Below, piece after piece: positions 35,784-44,334 of a DNA stretch of 64,000 bases. The DNA is from Xenophilus aerolatus (GTDB lineage Bacteria > Pseudomonadota > Gammaproteobacteria > Burkholderiales > Burkholderiaceae_C). The stretch's first letter is position 1; each line of letters begins with the position of its first letter. The notes beneath the pieces were generated by a model. The model was not told where the DNA came from and made no database searches. It saw only the letters and a program-made list of their open reading frames with translations. Made by a program: the position numbers and the translations under genes. Location of the stretch: positions 682,001-746,000 of the forward strand of contig JASCNX010000002.1 in the NCBI GenBank assembly GCA_029968055.1. The letters run 5' to 3'.

Positions 35784-36758
35784 ATGCCTGCGACTCCCCC
35801 CGACGACACCCTGCGCACGCTCGGCTACGCGGCCCTCCAGCCCGGCCCGCGCCTGCTGGTGATGGGCGGCGTGCACGGCGACGAGACCTGCGGCACGGCC
35901 GGCATCGAGCGTGTGCGCGCCGAACTCGATGGCGGCACGCTGACCCTGCGCCGCGGCCAGCTGACGATGGTGCCGGTGGCCAACCCGCTCGCGCGGCGGC
36001 GCCTGCAACGCGAGGGGGAGCGCAACCTGAACCGCTCCTTCCAGCCGCGCACCGCGCCGGTGGACTACGAGGACCACCTCACCAACCTGCTGTGTCCGCT
36101 GATCGACCGGCATGAGGTGCTGCTGGACCTGCACTCCTTCGAGAGCCAGGGCGAAGCCTTCGCCATGATCGGCCCGCGCGACAACACCGGCACGCTGGAG
36201 CCCTTCGCGCGCGCCGAGGAGGAGGGCCGGCTGGCGCGTGCCCTGGGCACGCCCACGGTGGTGGAAGGCTGGCTCGACATTTACGCGGCGGGCCTCGCGC
36301 AGCGGGCCGGCGGCGCCGCGCCCACGGCGGACGAGATCGCCTACGGCTGCGGCACCAACGAGTACATCCGCAGCCGCGGGGGCTACGGCGTCACGCTCGA
36401 ATGCGGGCAGCACCGCGACCCGGCCGCGCCCGCGGTGGCCTGGCGCGCGATCCGCCGCACGCTCGCCCTGCTGGGCATGGCCGAGCTGCCGCCCGAACTC
36501 GCTGGCGAGCCGCTGCCGTCCCATCCGCGGCTGCTGCGCCTGGCCAGCGTGACCGACCGGCTGCACGAGGGCGACCGCTTCGTGCGCGAGTGGGCCACCT
36601 TCGACGCCGTGTCGGGCGGCGAGCCCATCGGCCGGCGGCACGACGGCACGCTGCTGGCCGCGCCGGGCGATGGCTTCATCGTCTTCCCGAATGCGCGCGC
36701 GCAGCCGGGCAGCGAGTGGTTCTATTTCGCCACGCTGAGCGAACGCCGGCTGGGCTGA
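35784..36758 (+). CDS. Succinylglutamate desuccinylase/aspartoacylase family zinc hydrolase
   Basis: The protein has 324 residues in the M14-like deacylase family. The zinc ligands are in GGVHGDETCG (His-x2-Glu) and DLHSFE (His), with the Arg/Asn pair NPLARRRL and NLNRSF for carboxylate binding. TLECGQH supplies the probable catalytic Glu. The C-terminal beta domain is complete. No arginine succinyltransferase genes are nearby, so the natural acyl-amino acid is unknown. A 128-bp gap separates it from the divergent small ORF. Confidence 0.85.
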   Translation: MPATPPDDTLRTLGYAALQPGPRLLVMGGVHGDETCGTAGIERVRAELDGGTLTLRRGQLTMVPVANPLARRRLQREGERNLNRSFQPRTAPVDYEDHLTNLLCPLIDRHEVLLDLHSFESQGEAFAMIGPRDNTGTLEPFARAEEEGRLARALGTPTVVEGWLDIYAAGLAQRAGGAAPTADEIAYGCGTNEYIRSRGGYGVTLECGQHRDPAAPAVAWRAIRRTLALLGMAELPPELAGEPLPSHPRLLRLASVTDRLHEGDRFVREWATFDAVSGGEPIGRRHDGTLLAAPGDGFIVFPNARAQPGSEWFYFATLSERRLG

Positions 36759-36871
36759 GCGCACGGGCAACGCGGCGTGGCCGCGGCGGCGGCCGGCTTC
36801 GGCTCCCTTCCTACAGCGCGCAGGGCGCGGCGGGCGTAGCCTGCGGCTCCCGGAGCCAAGGAGAGCCGCCC

Positions 36872-37924
36872 ATGCCCGCCTCGAAGAAAACCACCGGCCG
36901 CAAGACCGCCGCCGCATCACGCAAGCCTGCCGGACAGGCCGAGGACACCGCGCGCCACGCGCCGGCACCGCGCGTGCTGTGGAAGGGCGCCATCAGCTTC
37001 GGGCTCGTGCACATCCCGGTCGCGCTGTACTCGGCCACGCGCGACAGCGGCGTCGACTTCGACTGGCTCGACAAGCGCAGCATGGACCCGGTGGGCTACA
37101 AGCGCATCAACAAGAAGACCGGCAAGGAGATCACGAAGGAGAACATCGTCAAGGGCGTGGCCTACGAGGACGGCCAGTACGTGATCCTGAGCGACAAGGA
37201 GATCGCCGACGCCTACCCCAAGACCACCCAGACCATCGAGATAGAGAGCTTCGTGCCGGCCGACTCGATCCCCTTCGTCTACCTGGAGCGGCCCTACTAC
37301 GTCGCGCCGATCAACCGCGGCGCGAAGGTGTATGCGCTGCTGCGCGAGGCCCTGCAGCGCAGCGGCCGCATCGGCATCGCCCGCGTGGTCATCCAGACCA
37401 AGCAGCACCTGGCGGCCATGATCCCCGCCGGCCCGGGTTTGGTGCTCAACCTGCTGCGCTGGGGCGCCGACATCCGCCCCTGGGAAGACCTGCCGCTGCC
37501 GGCCGAGGACGCGAAGAAGGCCGGCCTCACGCCGCGCGAACTCAAGATGGCGGAGCAGCTGGTGGCCGACATGGGCGCCGAGTGGGACCCGCAGGACTAC
37601 CAGGACGAATTCAAGAACCAGATCATGGCGCTGGTCGACCGCAAGGTCGCGGCCGGCCAGACCGAGGCCGTGACCCAGCCCGACCCGGTGGAGCGCACCG
37701 AAGGCCAGGGCGCCAAGATCCTCGACCTCACCGAACTGCTCCAGCGCAGCCTGCGCAACAAGGGCCGCGGTGCGCGTGCCGGCGGCGCGGCGCAGGACGC
37801 CGATGACGACGACGACGCGGAGGACGAGGCGCCGGCCAAGCCGGCGGCCCGAAAGCGCGGCGGCACGCCTGCCAAGCGCGCTGCCTCGACCCGCTCCGCG
37901 GCGCAAAAGCGCCGCGCGGCCTGA
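36872..37924 (+). CDS. ku: Ku, non-homologous end-joining DNA-binding protein
   Basis: Bacterial Ku is a homodimer that threads onto DNA ends and recruits LigD. The 350-residue protein has a basic N-terminal extension (residues 1-33), the core ring starting at VLWKGAISFGLVHIPVALY, and the bridge/arm region with the FVYLERPYYV strand. A long Lys/Arg/Ala tail with an acidic DADDDDDAEDE patch follows (from about 300). Such lysine-rich tails aid DNA binding and threading. An AAGGAG ribosome site precedes the ATG. The ligD gene follows directly. Confidence 0.95.
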   Translation: MPASKKTTGRKTAAASRKPAGQAEDTARHAPAPRVLWKGAISFGLVHIPVALYSATRDSGVDFDWLDKRSMDPVGYKRINKKTGKEITKENIVKGVAYEDGQYVILSDKEIADAYPKTTQTIEIESFVPADSIPFVYLERPYYVAPINRGAKVYALLREALQRSGRIGIARVVIQTKQHLAAMIPAGPGLVLNLLRWGADIRPWEDLPLPAEDAKKAGLTPRELKMAEQLVADMGAEWDPQDYQDEFKNQIMALVDRKVAAGQTEAVTQPDPVERTEGQGAKILDLTELLQRSLRNKGRGARAGGAAQDADDDDDAEDEAPAKPAARKRGGTPAKRAASTRSAAQKRRAA

Positions 37925-37945
37925 TTGTCGGAACCGCGGCGGCCG

Positions 37946-40564
37946 ATGGCGACGAAGAAGAAACCCTCCGCGGCGCCCGACCCCGCGGGCAGCACCGCTC
38001 ACCGCGCCCTGGCCGACTACCGCCGCAAGCGCGACTTCGCGGCCACGCCCGAGCCGGCGGAAGGCGGCCAGCCGGCCGTCGGCGGGCTGGCCTTCGTCGT
38101 GCAGAAGCACGACGCCTCGCACCTGCACTACGACTTCCGGCTCGAACAGGACGGCACGCTCAAGAGCTGGGCCGTGCCCAAGGGCCCCTGCCTGGACCCT
38201 ACCGTCAAGCGCATGGCCGTGGAGGTGGAGGACCACCCGCTGGCCTACGGCGGCTTCGAGGGCACCATCCCCGAAGGCCACTACGGCGCCGGCACCGTGA
38301 TCGTGTGGGACCGGGGCACCTGGTGGCCCGAGGGCGACGCGCGCCGCGCCCTGCAGGCGGGCAAGCTCAAGTTCGAGCTGCGCGGCGAGAAGCTCAAGGG
38401 CCATTGGACGCTGGTGCGCATGAAGCCGCGCGGCAGCGACCGCAAGCCCGCCTGGCTGCTCATCAAGGAGAAGGACGCGCAGGCGCGCCCGCTGGCCGAG
38501 TACGACGTCGAGGCCGAGGCGCCCGACAGCGTGCTCGCGCGTCGTACGCCGCCGGGCCGCAAGTCATCCACCGCGGCGCCGGCCAAGGTCGAGGCCAAAG
38601 CCAAGACGAAGGCCGAGACCAAGGCCAAAGTGCCAACGCCCGCGCCCAAGGCCCGCCTGCCCGACACGCTCGCACCGCAACTGGCCACGCTGGCGACCGC
38701 CCCGCCGGCCGAGCCCGAGGAATGGCTCTGGGAGCTGAAGTTCGACGGCTACCGGCTGCTCGTGCGCTTCGACGCGCAGGGGCGCGTGCGCTGCTTCACC
38801 CGCAACGGCCTGGACTGGACCTCGCGCCTGCCCGAGCTCGCGCGCGCCCTGGAGAAGCTCGAGCTGCGCTCGTCCTGGCTCGACGGCGAGATCGGCGTCG
38901 AGAACGCGCAGGGCGCGCCCGACTTCCAGGCGCTGCAGAACGCCTTCGACCGCCACGCCACGGGCGGCATCGTGTGCTGGCTCTTCGACGCGCCCTTCCT
39001 CGACGGGCGCGACCTGCGCGACCTGCCGGTGCAGGCGCGGCGCGAGGCCCTGTCGCACAAGCTCGACGGCCGCGCGCCGCCCGCGCTGCGCTTCAGTGAG
39101 GCCTTCGACGCCCCGCCGGCCGACCTGCTGGCCTCGTCGGCGCGCATCGGCTTCGAGGGCATCATTGGCAAGCGCCGCGACGCGCCGTATGTCTCGCGCC
39201 GTTCGGCCGACTGGATCAAGCTCAAGAACCACCGCCGGCAGGAGTTCGTCATCGGCGGCTACACCGCGCCCAAGGGCACGCGCCAGGGCTTCGGCGCGCT
39301 GCTGCTGGGCGTGCACGATGCGCAGGGCCACCTGCGCTACGCGGGCAACGTCGGCACCGGCTTCGACGCGCAGCGGCTGGCCGACGTGCATGCCCGGCTG
39401 CGCCGCCTGGACACCGACGCCTGTCCCTTCGAGCCGCGGCCTACCGGCCTGCGCGCGGGCACGGTGCAGTGGGTCCGGCCGCGCCTGGTCGCCGAAGTCG
39501 AGTTCGGCGAATGGACCCGTGACGACCGCGTGCGCCAGGCCGTGTTCCATGGCCTGCGCACCGACAAGCCACCGCGCCAGATCGTGCGCGAACATGCCCA
39601 GACCGTGGACGCTCCTGCCATGCCCGCTTCCTCTTCCTCCTCCACGCCCGCCAAGACGCCGGCCAAGTCCGCCGGCCTGCGCATCACGAACGCCGACCGC
39701 GTGATCGACAAGGCCAGCGGCACCACCAAGGGCGAGCTGGTGGCCTACTACGCCGACGTGGCGGCGCTCATGCTGCCGCACCTCAAGGGCCGGCCGGTGT
39801 CGCTGGTGCGCGCGCCGGAAGGCGTGGGCGGCGAGCTGTTCTTCCAGAAGCACGCGCAGCACACCGAATTGCCGGGCGTGAAGCTGCTCGACCCCGAACT
39901 CGACCGCGACCACGATCCGCTGCTGCAGATCGACACCGCGCGCGGCCTGCTGTCGGCCGCGCAGATGAACACGCTGGAGTTCCACACCTGGAACGGCACC
40001 TCCAACAAGCTGGAAACGCCCGACCGCATGACCTTCGACCTCGACCCCGGCGAGGGCGTGGGCTGGCCGCACATGCAGGAGGCGGCGCTGCTGGTGCGCA
40101 CGCTGCTCGACGAACTGGGGCTGGTGGGCTTCCTGAAGACGAGCGGCGGCAAGGGCCTGCACGTGGTCGTGCCGATCCGCCGGCAGCACGGGTGGGACAC
40201 GGTCAAGGATTTCTCGCGCGCCGTCGTCGCGCACCTGGCGCAGACCATCCCCGAACGCTTCGTGGTCAAGAGCGGCCCAAAGAACCGCATCGGCAAGATC
40301 TTCGTCGACTACCTGCGCAACGGCTTCGGCGCCACCACCGTCGCCGCCTGGTCGGCGCGCGCGCGGCCCGGCCTCGGCGTGTCGGTGCCGGTGGGCTGGG
40401 ACGAGCTTCCGGAACTGACCGGCGGCGCGCAATGGACGCTGGCCGACGCGCGCACGCGCTTCGACACTGGCAACACGGCCTGGGACGGCATGGAGCGCGC
40501 CCGCAAGGCGCTGGCCGGGCCGATGAAGGTGCTGGGCTTCACGCCGGAGGCAAAGCAATCCTGA
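37946..40564 (+). CDS. ligD: LigD, multifunctional NHEJ DNA ligase
   Basis: LigD combines end processing and ligation. Order here is phosphoesterase (about 20-175, HDASHLHYDFRLE), a Lys/Ala linker, ATP-dependent ligase (about 225-530, with adenylated Lys265 in ELKFDGYRLL and FEGIIGKRRD), then a primase-polymerase domain (about 570-865, with DLDPGEGVGW and TSGGKGLHVVVP). This is the Pseudomonas-type order. I chose the ATG at 37946 (MATKKKPS) over a TTG at 37925; neither has a strong ribosome site, so coupling to ku is likely. The length is 872 residues. Confidence 0.95.
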   Translation: MATKKKPSAAPDPAGSTAHRALADYRRKRDFAATPEPAEGGQPAVGGLAFVVQKHDASHLHYDFRLEQDGTLKSWAVPKGPCLDPTVKRMAVEVEDHPLAYGGFEGTIPEGHYGAGTVIVWDRGTWWPEGDARRALQAGKLKFELRGEKLKGHWTLVRMKPRGSDRKPAWLLIKEKDAQARPLAEYDVEAEAPDSVLARRTPPGRKSSTAAPAKVEAKAKTKAETKAKVPTPAPKARLPDTLAPQLATLATAPPAEPEEWLWELKFDGYRLLVRFDAQGRVRCFTRNGLDWTSRLPELARALEKLELRSSWLDGEIGVENAQGAPDFQALQNAFDRHATGGIVCWLFDAPFLDGRDLRDLPVQARREALSHKLDGRAPPALRFSEAFDAPPADLLASSARIGFEGIIGKRRDAPYVSRRSADWIKLKNHRRQEFVIGGYTAPKGTRQGFGALLLGVHDAQGHLRYAGNVGTGFDAQRLADVHARLRRLDTDACPFEPRPTGLRAGTVQWVRPRLVAEVEFGEWTRDDRVRQAVFHGLRTDKPPRQIVREHAQTVDAPAMPASSSSSTPAKTPAKSAGLRITNADRVIDKASGTTKGELVAYYADVAALMLPHLKGRPVSLVRAPEGVGGELFFQKHAQHTELPGVKLLDPELDRDHDPLLQIDTARGLLSAAQMNTLEFHTWNGTSNKLETPDRMTFDLDPGEGVGWPHMQEAALLVRTLLDELGLVGFLKTSGGKGLHVVVPIRRQHGWDTVKDFSRAVVAHLAQTIPERFVVKSGPKNRIGKIFVDYLRNGFGATTVAAWSARARPGLGVSVPVGWDELPELTGGAQWTLADARTRFDTGNTAWDGMERARKALAGPMKVLGFTPEAKQS

Positions 40565-40631
40565 GTCGACTGCGGCTCCCGCTCGGCGGGTGCGCGCCCG
40601 GGGGCGTCCGCTCCAAGACGCCGTGCGGCGT

Positions 40632-41450
40632 TCAGCCGCGCACTTCGTCCGTCACCACGTGGAAGCGTTCCAGCGTGTGCTCGCCGAAGACCATGGTGAT
40701 CGGCACGTCGGCCGCGTCGCGTCCGCGGGCGATCACGACGCGGCCGATGCGCGGCACGTTGTGGCGGGCGTCGAAGGTGTGCCAGCGGCCGCCCAGGAAG
40801 ACCTCGAACCAGGCGCTGAAGTCCATCGGGTAGGGCACGGGCGGTATGCCGATGTCGCCCAGGTAGCCGGTCACGTAGCGCGCCGGAATGTTCAGGCATC
40901 GGCACAGCGTGACCGCCAGGTGGGCGAAGTCGCGGCACACGCCCACCCGATCGCGGTACCCGCCCAGCGCGGTGCGCCCCGCGAACGCGCGCTGGTAGTC
41001 GAAGCGGATGTGCTGGTGCACGAAGTCGCACACCGCCTGCACGCGGGCCCAGCCCAGCGGCGTGTGGCCGAAGGTCTGCCAGGCGAAGGGCAGCAGCTCG
41101 CTGTCGACCTCGCAGTAGCGGCTGCCCAGCAGGAAGGGCAGGGTCTCGACCGGCAGCTCGTCCACCGGGTGCTGCCAGGCGCCGTAGTCGACCGGGTCGG
41201 TCCACCCGGTGTCGTGGATCAGGGCCTCGTTGTGCAGCCGCACCCGCTGCACGCCGGCCGGCACGCGCACGCGCGCGCAGCGGTTGCCGAAGCTGTCGGT
41301 GTAGTGGTCGGTCCACAGCGGCGGGTCGACCACGGGATGTTCGGGCGCGACCAGGTCGCGTGCACGGTCCGGGTGCACCTGCAGCAAAAAGACGAGTGCG
41401 GTGGGGCCGCTGAGCCCCAGCTCGATGTCATAGCCGATGCGAATGAGCAC
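40632..41450 (-). CDS. Transglutaminase-like cysteine protease-fold protein
   Basis: The protein is 272 residues from a GTG at 41450 preceded by AGGGAGG, chosen because MLIRIGYDIEL is the usual N-terminus. The catalytic Cys lies in GVCRDFAHL, the His in WHTFDARHN (with the Asp). The N-terminal beta domain contains HNEALIHDTG. These bacterial transglutaminase-like proteins act as proteases or amidases and no signal peptide is visible. The substrate is unknown. Confidence 0.87.
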   Translation of the reverse strand: MLIRIGYDIELGLSGPTALVFLLQVHPDRARDLVAPEHPVVDPPLWTDHYTDSFGNRCARVRVPAGVQRVRLHNEALIHDTGWTDPVDYGAWQHPVDELPVETLPFLLGSRYCEVDSELLPFAWQTFGHTPLGWARVQAVCDFVHQHIRFDYQRAFAGRTALGGYRDRVGVCRDFAHLAVTLCRCLNIPARYVTGYLGDIGIPPVPYPMDFSAWFEVFLGGRWHTFDARHNVPRIGRVVIARGRDAADVPITMVFGEHTLERFHVVTDEVRG

Positions 41451-41745
41451 GGTGCCTCCCTTCAGGCGCGTATCGGGTGGATGGTGTGTACACGAAAGCA
41501 TCGATGCTAGAAGCGTGCCGGCCATGTCGCGGGGGGCGCCACGGCGCGAGCGGCTGTAGTCCGCCAGCGCACGGGCGGGGCGTCGGTGCGGTCCTACCGT
41601 GCACAGCTTGGCGCTCCCACAGTCCACGACGTGGGGCCACTACGTGAAACCGGTCCCGGGCCGCCTAGGCTCGAAGCTCGCTCGCAGAAACGCTGCGGCG
41701 CAGGTTCTTCCCCGATCTGTTCAACCCCTCTTTCTGGAGCGAATC
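41451..41745. other. 295-bp intergenic region between the divergent transglutaminase and catalase loci
   Basis: No convincing ORF is present apart from the small gene that starts at 41746. A perfect 12-bp palindrome AGCATCGATGCT (41497-41508) lies 47 bp upstream of the transglutaminase GTG and could be an operator. The half nearer the catalase is GC-rich without a clear promoter consensus. Confidence 0.4.
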
Positions 41746-41892
41746 ATGGAACTGGCATCGCTGTTCGGTGCGATCAACGGCCCCTGGGTGGACGACGTGC
41801 TCGTCTGGGGCGTGGCGGCATTGACGGGCGTGATCGGCCTCGTGGCCCTCGTCAACGCGGTGGACATGTTCCTCGACGCGGAAGCCGGCTGA
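41746..41892 (+). CDS. 48-residue predicted single-pass membrane protein upstream of katE
   Basis: This short ORF reads [14 protein letters not shown], then one hydrophobic helix of about 25 residues ([19 protein letters not shown]), and ends [17 protein letters not shown] ribosome site lies nearby. Coding is plausible because the ORF ends 46 bp before the catalase start in the same orientation, but it is too short to be certain. I do not recognise a family. Confidence 0.5.
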   Translation: MELASLFGAINGPWVDDVLVWGVAALTGVIGLVALVNAVDMFLDAEAG

Positions 41893-41938
41893 GGCCGCTT
41901 CCTTTTTCCCGTCTCATTTCTTTCCCTCTTCCTTCTCG
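41893..41938 (+). promoter_or_regulatory. Pyrimidine-rich katE leader without a Shine-Dalgarno sequence
   Basis: The 46 bases before the catalase ATG are almost all C and T after the first seven, with runs such as TTCCTTTTTCCC and TTTCCCTCTTCC. No AGGAGG-like site is present. Translation may depend on ribosomal protein S1 binding, on coupling from the preceding small ORF, or on protein-mediated control. Confidence 0.45.
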
Positions 41939-44122
41939 ATGACCTCCAGGAACAGCAAGCCGCCTGCAGTGCGGCGTGCCAAGGCGGGCGACCCGTCGCT
42001 GGCCAAGCAGGAACAGCTCGCGGCCTCCAGCACCGAGCTGCCGCTGCCCTACCTCACGACCAACCAGGGCACGCGCATCGCGGACAACCACAACTCGCTG
42101 CGTGCCGGCGTGCGGGGCCCTTCGCTGCTCGAGGATTTCATCCTGCGCGAGAAGATCACGCACTTCGACCACGAGCGCATTCCCGAACGCGTCGTCCATG
42201 CCCGCGGCAGCGCGGCGCACGGCGTGTTCAAGGTCTACAAGTCGATGTCGCAGTTCACGCGCGCCGCCTTCCTGCAGGACCCGCAGGTCGAGACGCCGGT
42301 GTTCGTGCGCTTCTCCACCGTGGCCGGCGGTGCGGGCTCGGCCGACAGCGTGCGCGACGTGCGGGGCTTCGCGGTCAAGTTCTACACCCAGGAAGGCAAT
42401 TACGACCTGGTGGGCAACAACATCCCGGTGTTCTTCATCCAGGACGCGATGAAGTTCCCGGACCTGGTCCATGCCGTCAAGCCCGAGCCGCACCACGGCA
42501 TGCCGCAGGCCGCGAGCGCCCACGACACCTTCTGGGACTTCGCCTCGCTGATGCCCGAGACCACCCACATGCTCATGTGGGCGATGAGCGACCGCGCCAT
42601 CCCGCGCAGCTACCGCATGATGCAGGGCTTCGGGGTGCATACCTTCCGCTGGGTCAACGCGCACGGCGACGCGCACTTCGTCAAGTTCCACTGGAAGCCC
42701 AAGCTCGGCGTGCACGGCCTGGCCTGGGACGAGGCGCAGAAGATCGCCGGCAAGGACGCCGACTTCCACCGCCGCGACCTCTGGAACGCGATCGAGAACG
42801 GCGACTTCCCCGAGTGGGAACTGGGCGTGCAGCTCATCCCGCAGGACAAGGAACATTCGCTGGGCTTCGACCTGCTCGACCCCACCAAGCTCATTCCCGA
42901 GGAGATGGTGCCCATCACGCCGGTCGGCAAGATGGTGCTCAACCGCAACCCGGACAACTTCTTCGCCGAGACCGAGCAGGTCGCCTTCCATCCGGGCCAT
43001 GTGGTGCCGGGCATCGACTTCAGCAACGATCCGCTGCTGCAGGGCCGCCTGTTCAGCTACACCGACACGCAGCTGTCGCGCCTGGGCGGCCCCAACTTCC
43101 ACGAGCTGCCCATCAACCGCGGCGTGTGCCCCTTCCACAACTTCCAGCGCGACGGCATGCACCGCCAGAGCATCGGTCGCGGCCAGGTGGCGTACGAGCC
43201 GAACTCGCTGGCCAACGGCGCGCAGTTCCGTGTCGATGGCGACAGCGACGGCTTCGTCAGCTACCCCGAGGCCATCGAGTCGCCCAAGATCCGCCGCCGC
43301 AGCCCGAGCTTCGACGACCACTTCACGCAGGCGCGCCTGTTCTTCAACAGCCAGAGCGTGGCCGAGAAGGAGCACATCGTCGCCGCGTTCCGCTTCGAGC
43401 TGTCGAAGGTCCAGGTGCCGGCCGTGCGCCAGCGCATGGTCGACAACCTCGCGCAGGTCGACGAGAAGCTCGCGCGCCGCGTGGCCGAGCCCCTGGGCAT
43501 CGACCCGCCCGACGCCAGGGCCGCGGCCGGCCAGGCCGGCTACCGCGAGGCACGCATCCAGCTGCCGATCGAGGAGGCGCCGTCGCTCAGCATGCTGGGC
43601 ACCGGCGACGGCTCGGTCAAGACGCGGCAGGTCGCCATCCTCGTGGCCGACGGCATCGACTCGGCGTCGCTCAAGCCCATCCGCGAAGCCATCGAGGCGG
43701 CGGGCGCGCAGTGCAAGGTCGTCGGCCCCCGGCTGGGCAGCGTGACGAGCGCGTCCAAGCGCCAGGTCGTGGTCGACGCCACCTACGTCAACATGCCCTC
43801 GGTCATGTTCGACGCGGTGCTGGTGCCTGCCGGTGCCGAGGGCGTGCAGGCACTGCGGCAGAACGGCGATGCCCAGCACTTCGTGCTCGAAGCCTTCAAG
43901 CACTGCAAGGCACTGTGCCTGGTGGGCGAGGGCGCACAGCTCCTCGCCTCGGTGGGCATGGAGGCGGGCGGCCAGCCACCGGCCGGCGTGGTCGTGGCCG
44001 ACACCCCGCCCGTGCAGACCGGCGACACCGAGGCCGCGCAGGCGATCGCGCACGCCTTCGTCGCCGCGATCGGCAAGCATCGGCACTGGGACCGTGCGGG
44101 GGTGGAGGCGGTGCCGGCCTGA
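41939..44122 (+). CDS. katE: Large-subunit clade II catalase (HPII-type)
   Basis: KatE converts hydrogen peroxide to water and oxygen. The 727-residue size and C-terminal DJ-1/PfpI-like domain (about 560-710, with [15 protein letters not shown] and [11 protein letters not shown]) mark the large clade II type. The catalytic His is in [11 protein letters not shown], the distal Asn in [13 protein letters not shown], and the heme Tyr in [14 protein letters not shown]. It is followed by a strong hairpin terminator, and it probably shares a transcript with the small ORF upstream. Confidence 0.96.
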   Translation: MTSRNSKPPAVRRAKAGDPSLAKQEQLAASSTELPLPYLTTNQGTRIADNHNSLRAGVRGPSLLEDFILREKITHFDHERIPERVVHARGSAAHGVFKVYKSMSQFTRAAFLQDPQVETPVFVRFSTVAGGAGSADSVRDVRGFAVKFYTQEGNYDLVGNNIPVFFIQDAMKFPDLVHAVKPEPHHGMPQAASAHDTFWDFASLMPETTHMLMWAMSDRAIPRSYRMMQGFGVHTFRWVNAHGDAHFVKFHWKPKLGVHGLAWDEAQKIAGKDADFHRRDLWNAIENGDFPEWELGVQLIPQDKEHSLGFDLLDPTKLIPEEMVPITPVGKMVLNRNPDNFFAETEQVAFHPGHVVPGIDFSNDPLLQGRLFSYTDTQLSRLGGPNFHELPINRGVCPFHNFQRDGMHRQSIGRGQVAYEPNSLANGAQFRVDGDSDGFVSYPEAIESPKIRRRSPSFDDHFTQARLFFNSQSVAEKEHIVAAFRFELSKVQVPAVRQRMVDNLAQVDEKLARRVAEPLGIDPPDARAAAGQAGYREARIQLPIEEAPSLSMLGTGDGSVKTRQVAILVADGIDSASLKPIREAIEAAGAQCKVVGPRLGSVTSASKRQVVVDATYVNMPSVMFDAVLVPAGAEGVQALRQNGDAQHFVLEAFKHCKALCLVGEGAQLLASVGMEAGGQPPAGVVVADTPPVQTGDTEAAQAIAHAFVAAIGKHRHWDRAGVEAVPA

Positions 44123-44148
44123 GCGATCGGCTCACGCCCGAAGCGAAG

Positions 44149-44175
44149 CGCCGGCCCTGGGCCGGCGTTTTCTTT
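44149..44175 (+). terminator. Rho-independent terminator after katE
   Basis: CGCCGGC-CCTGG-GCCGGCG (44149-44167) forms a very stable stem, followed immediately by TTTTCTTT. It isolates katE from the CHAT-TPS operon downstream. Confidence 0.85.
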
Positions 44176-44193
44176 GGTCGACTCGACCTGGCT

Positions 44194-44214
44194 CTAGACC
44201 GTTCGCGTTAGGCC
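44194..44214 (+). promoter_or_regulatory. Shared motif, copy 1 (upstream of the CHAT-TPS operon)
   Basis: The motif reads CTAGACC, GTTCGCG, TTAGGCC: two direct half-sites of the form YTAGRCC spaced by seven bases. It matches the copy upstream of tssK at 18 of 21 positions and lies 120 bp before the CHAT gene ATG. Spacing and direct-repeat form suggest an activator site, for example for a response regulator. Confidence 0.5.
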
Positions 44215-44334
44215 ATCTTGCGAATTGGCCCGCAGGGGGGTGCTTCCTAGACTCCGACCGCGATGTCTGAGAGGCGCACACGTTCATGGCGTCGATGGTC
44301 CACGCTCGGACCGCAGGCAGAGCGTGGGGGTCGA

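Noticed and set aside
40600-40640. Hairpin ACGCCG-TG-CGGCGT between ligD and the transglutaminase gene as terminator
   Set aside because: The stem is only six pairs with no T-run on either side.
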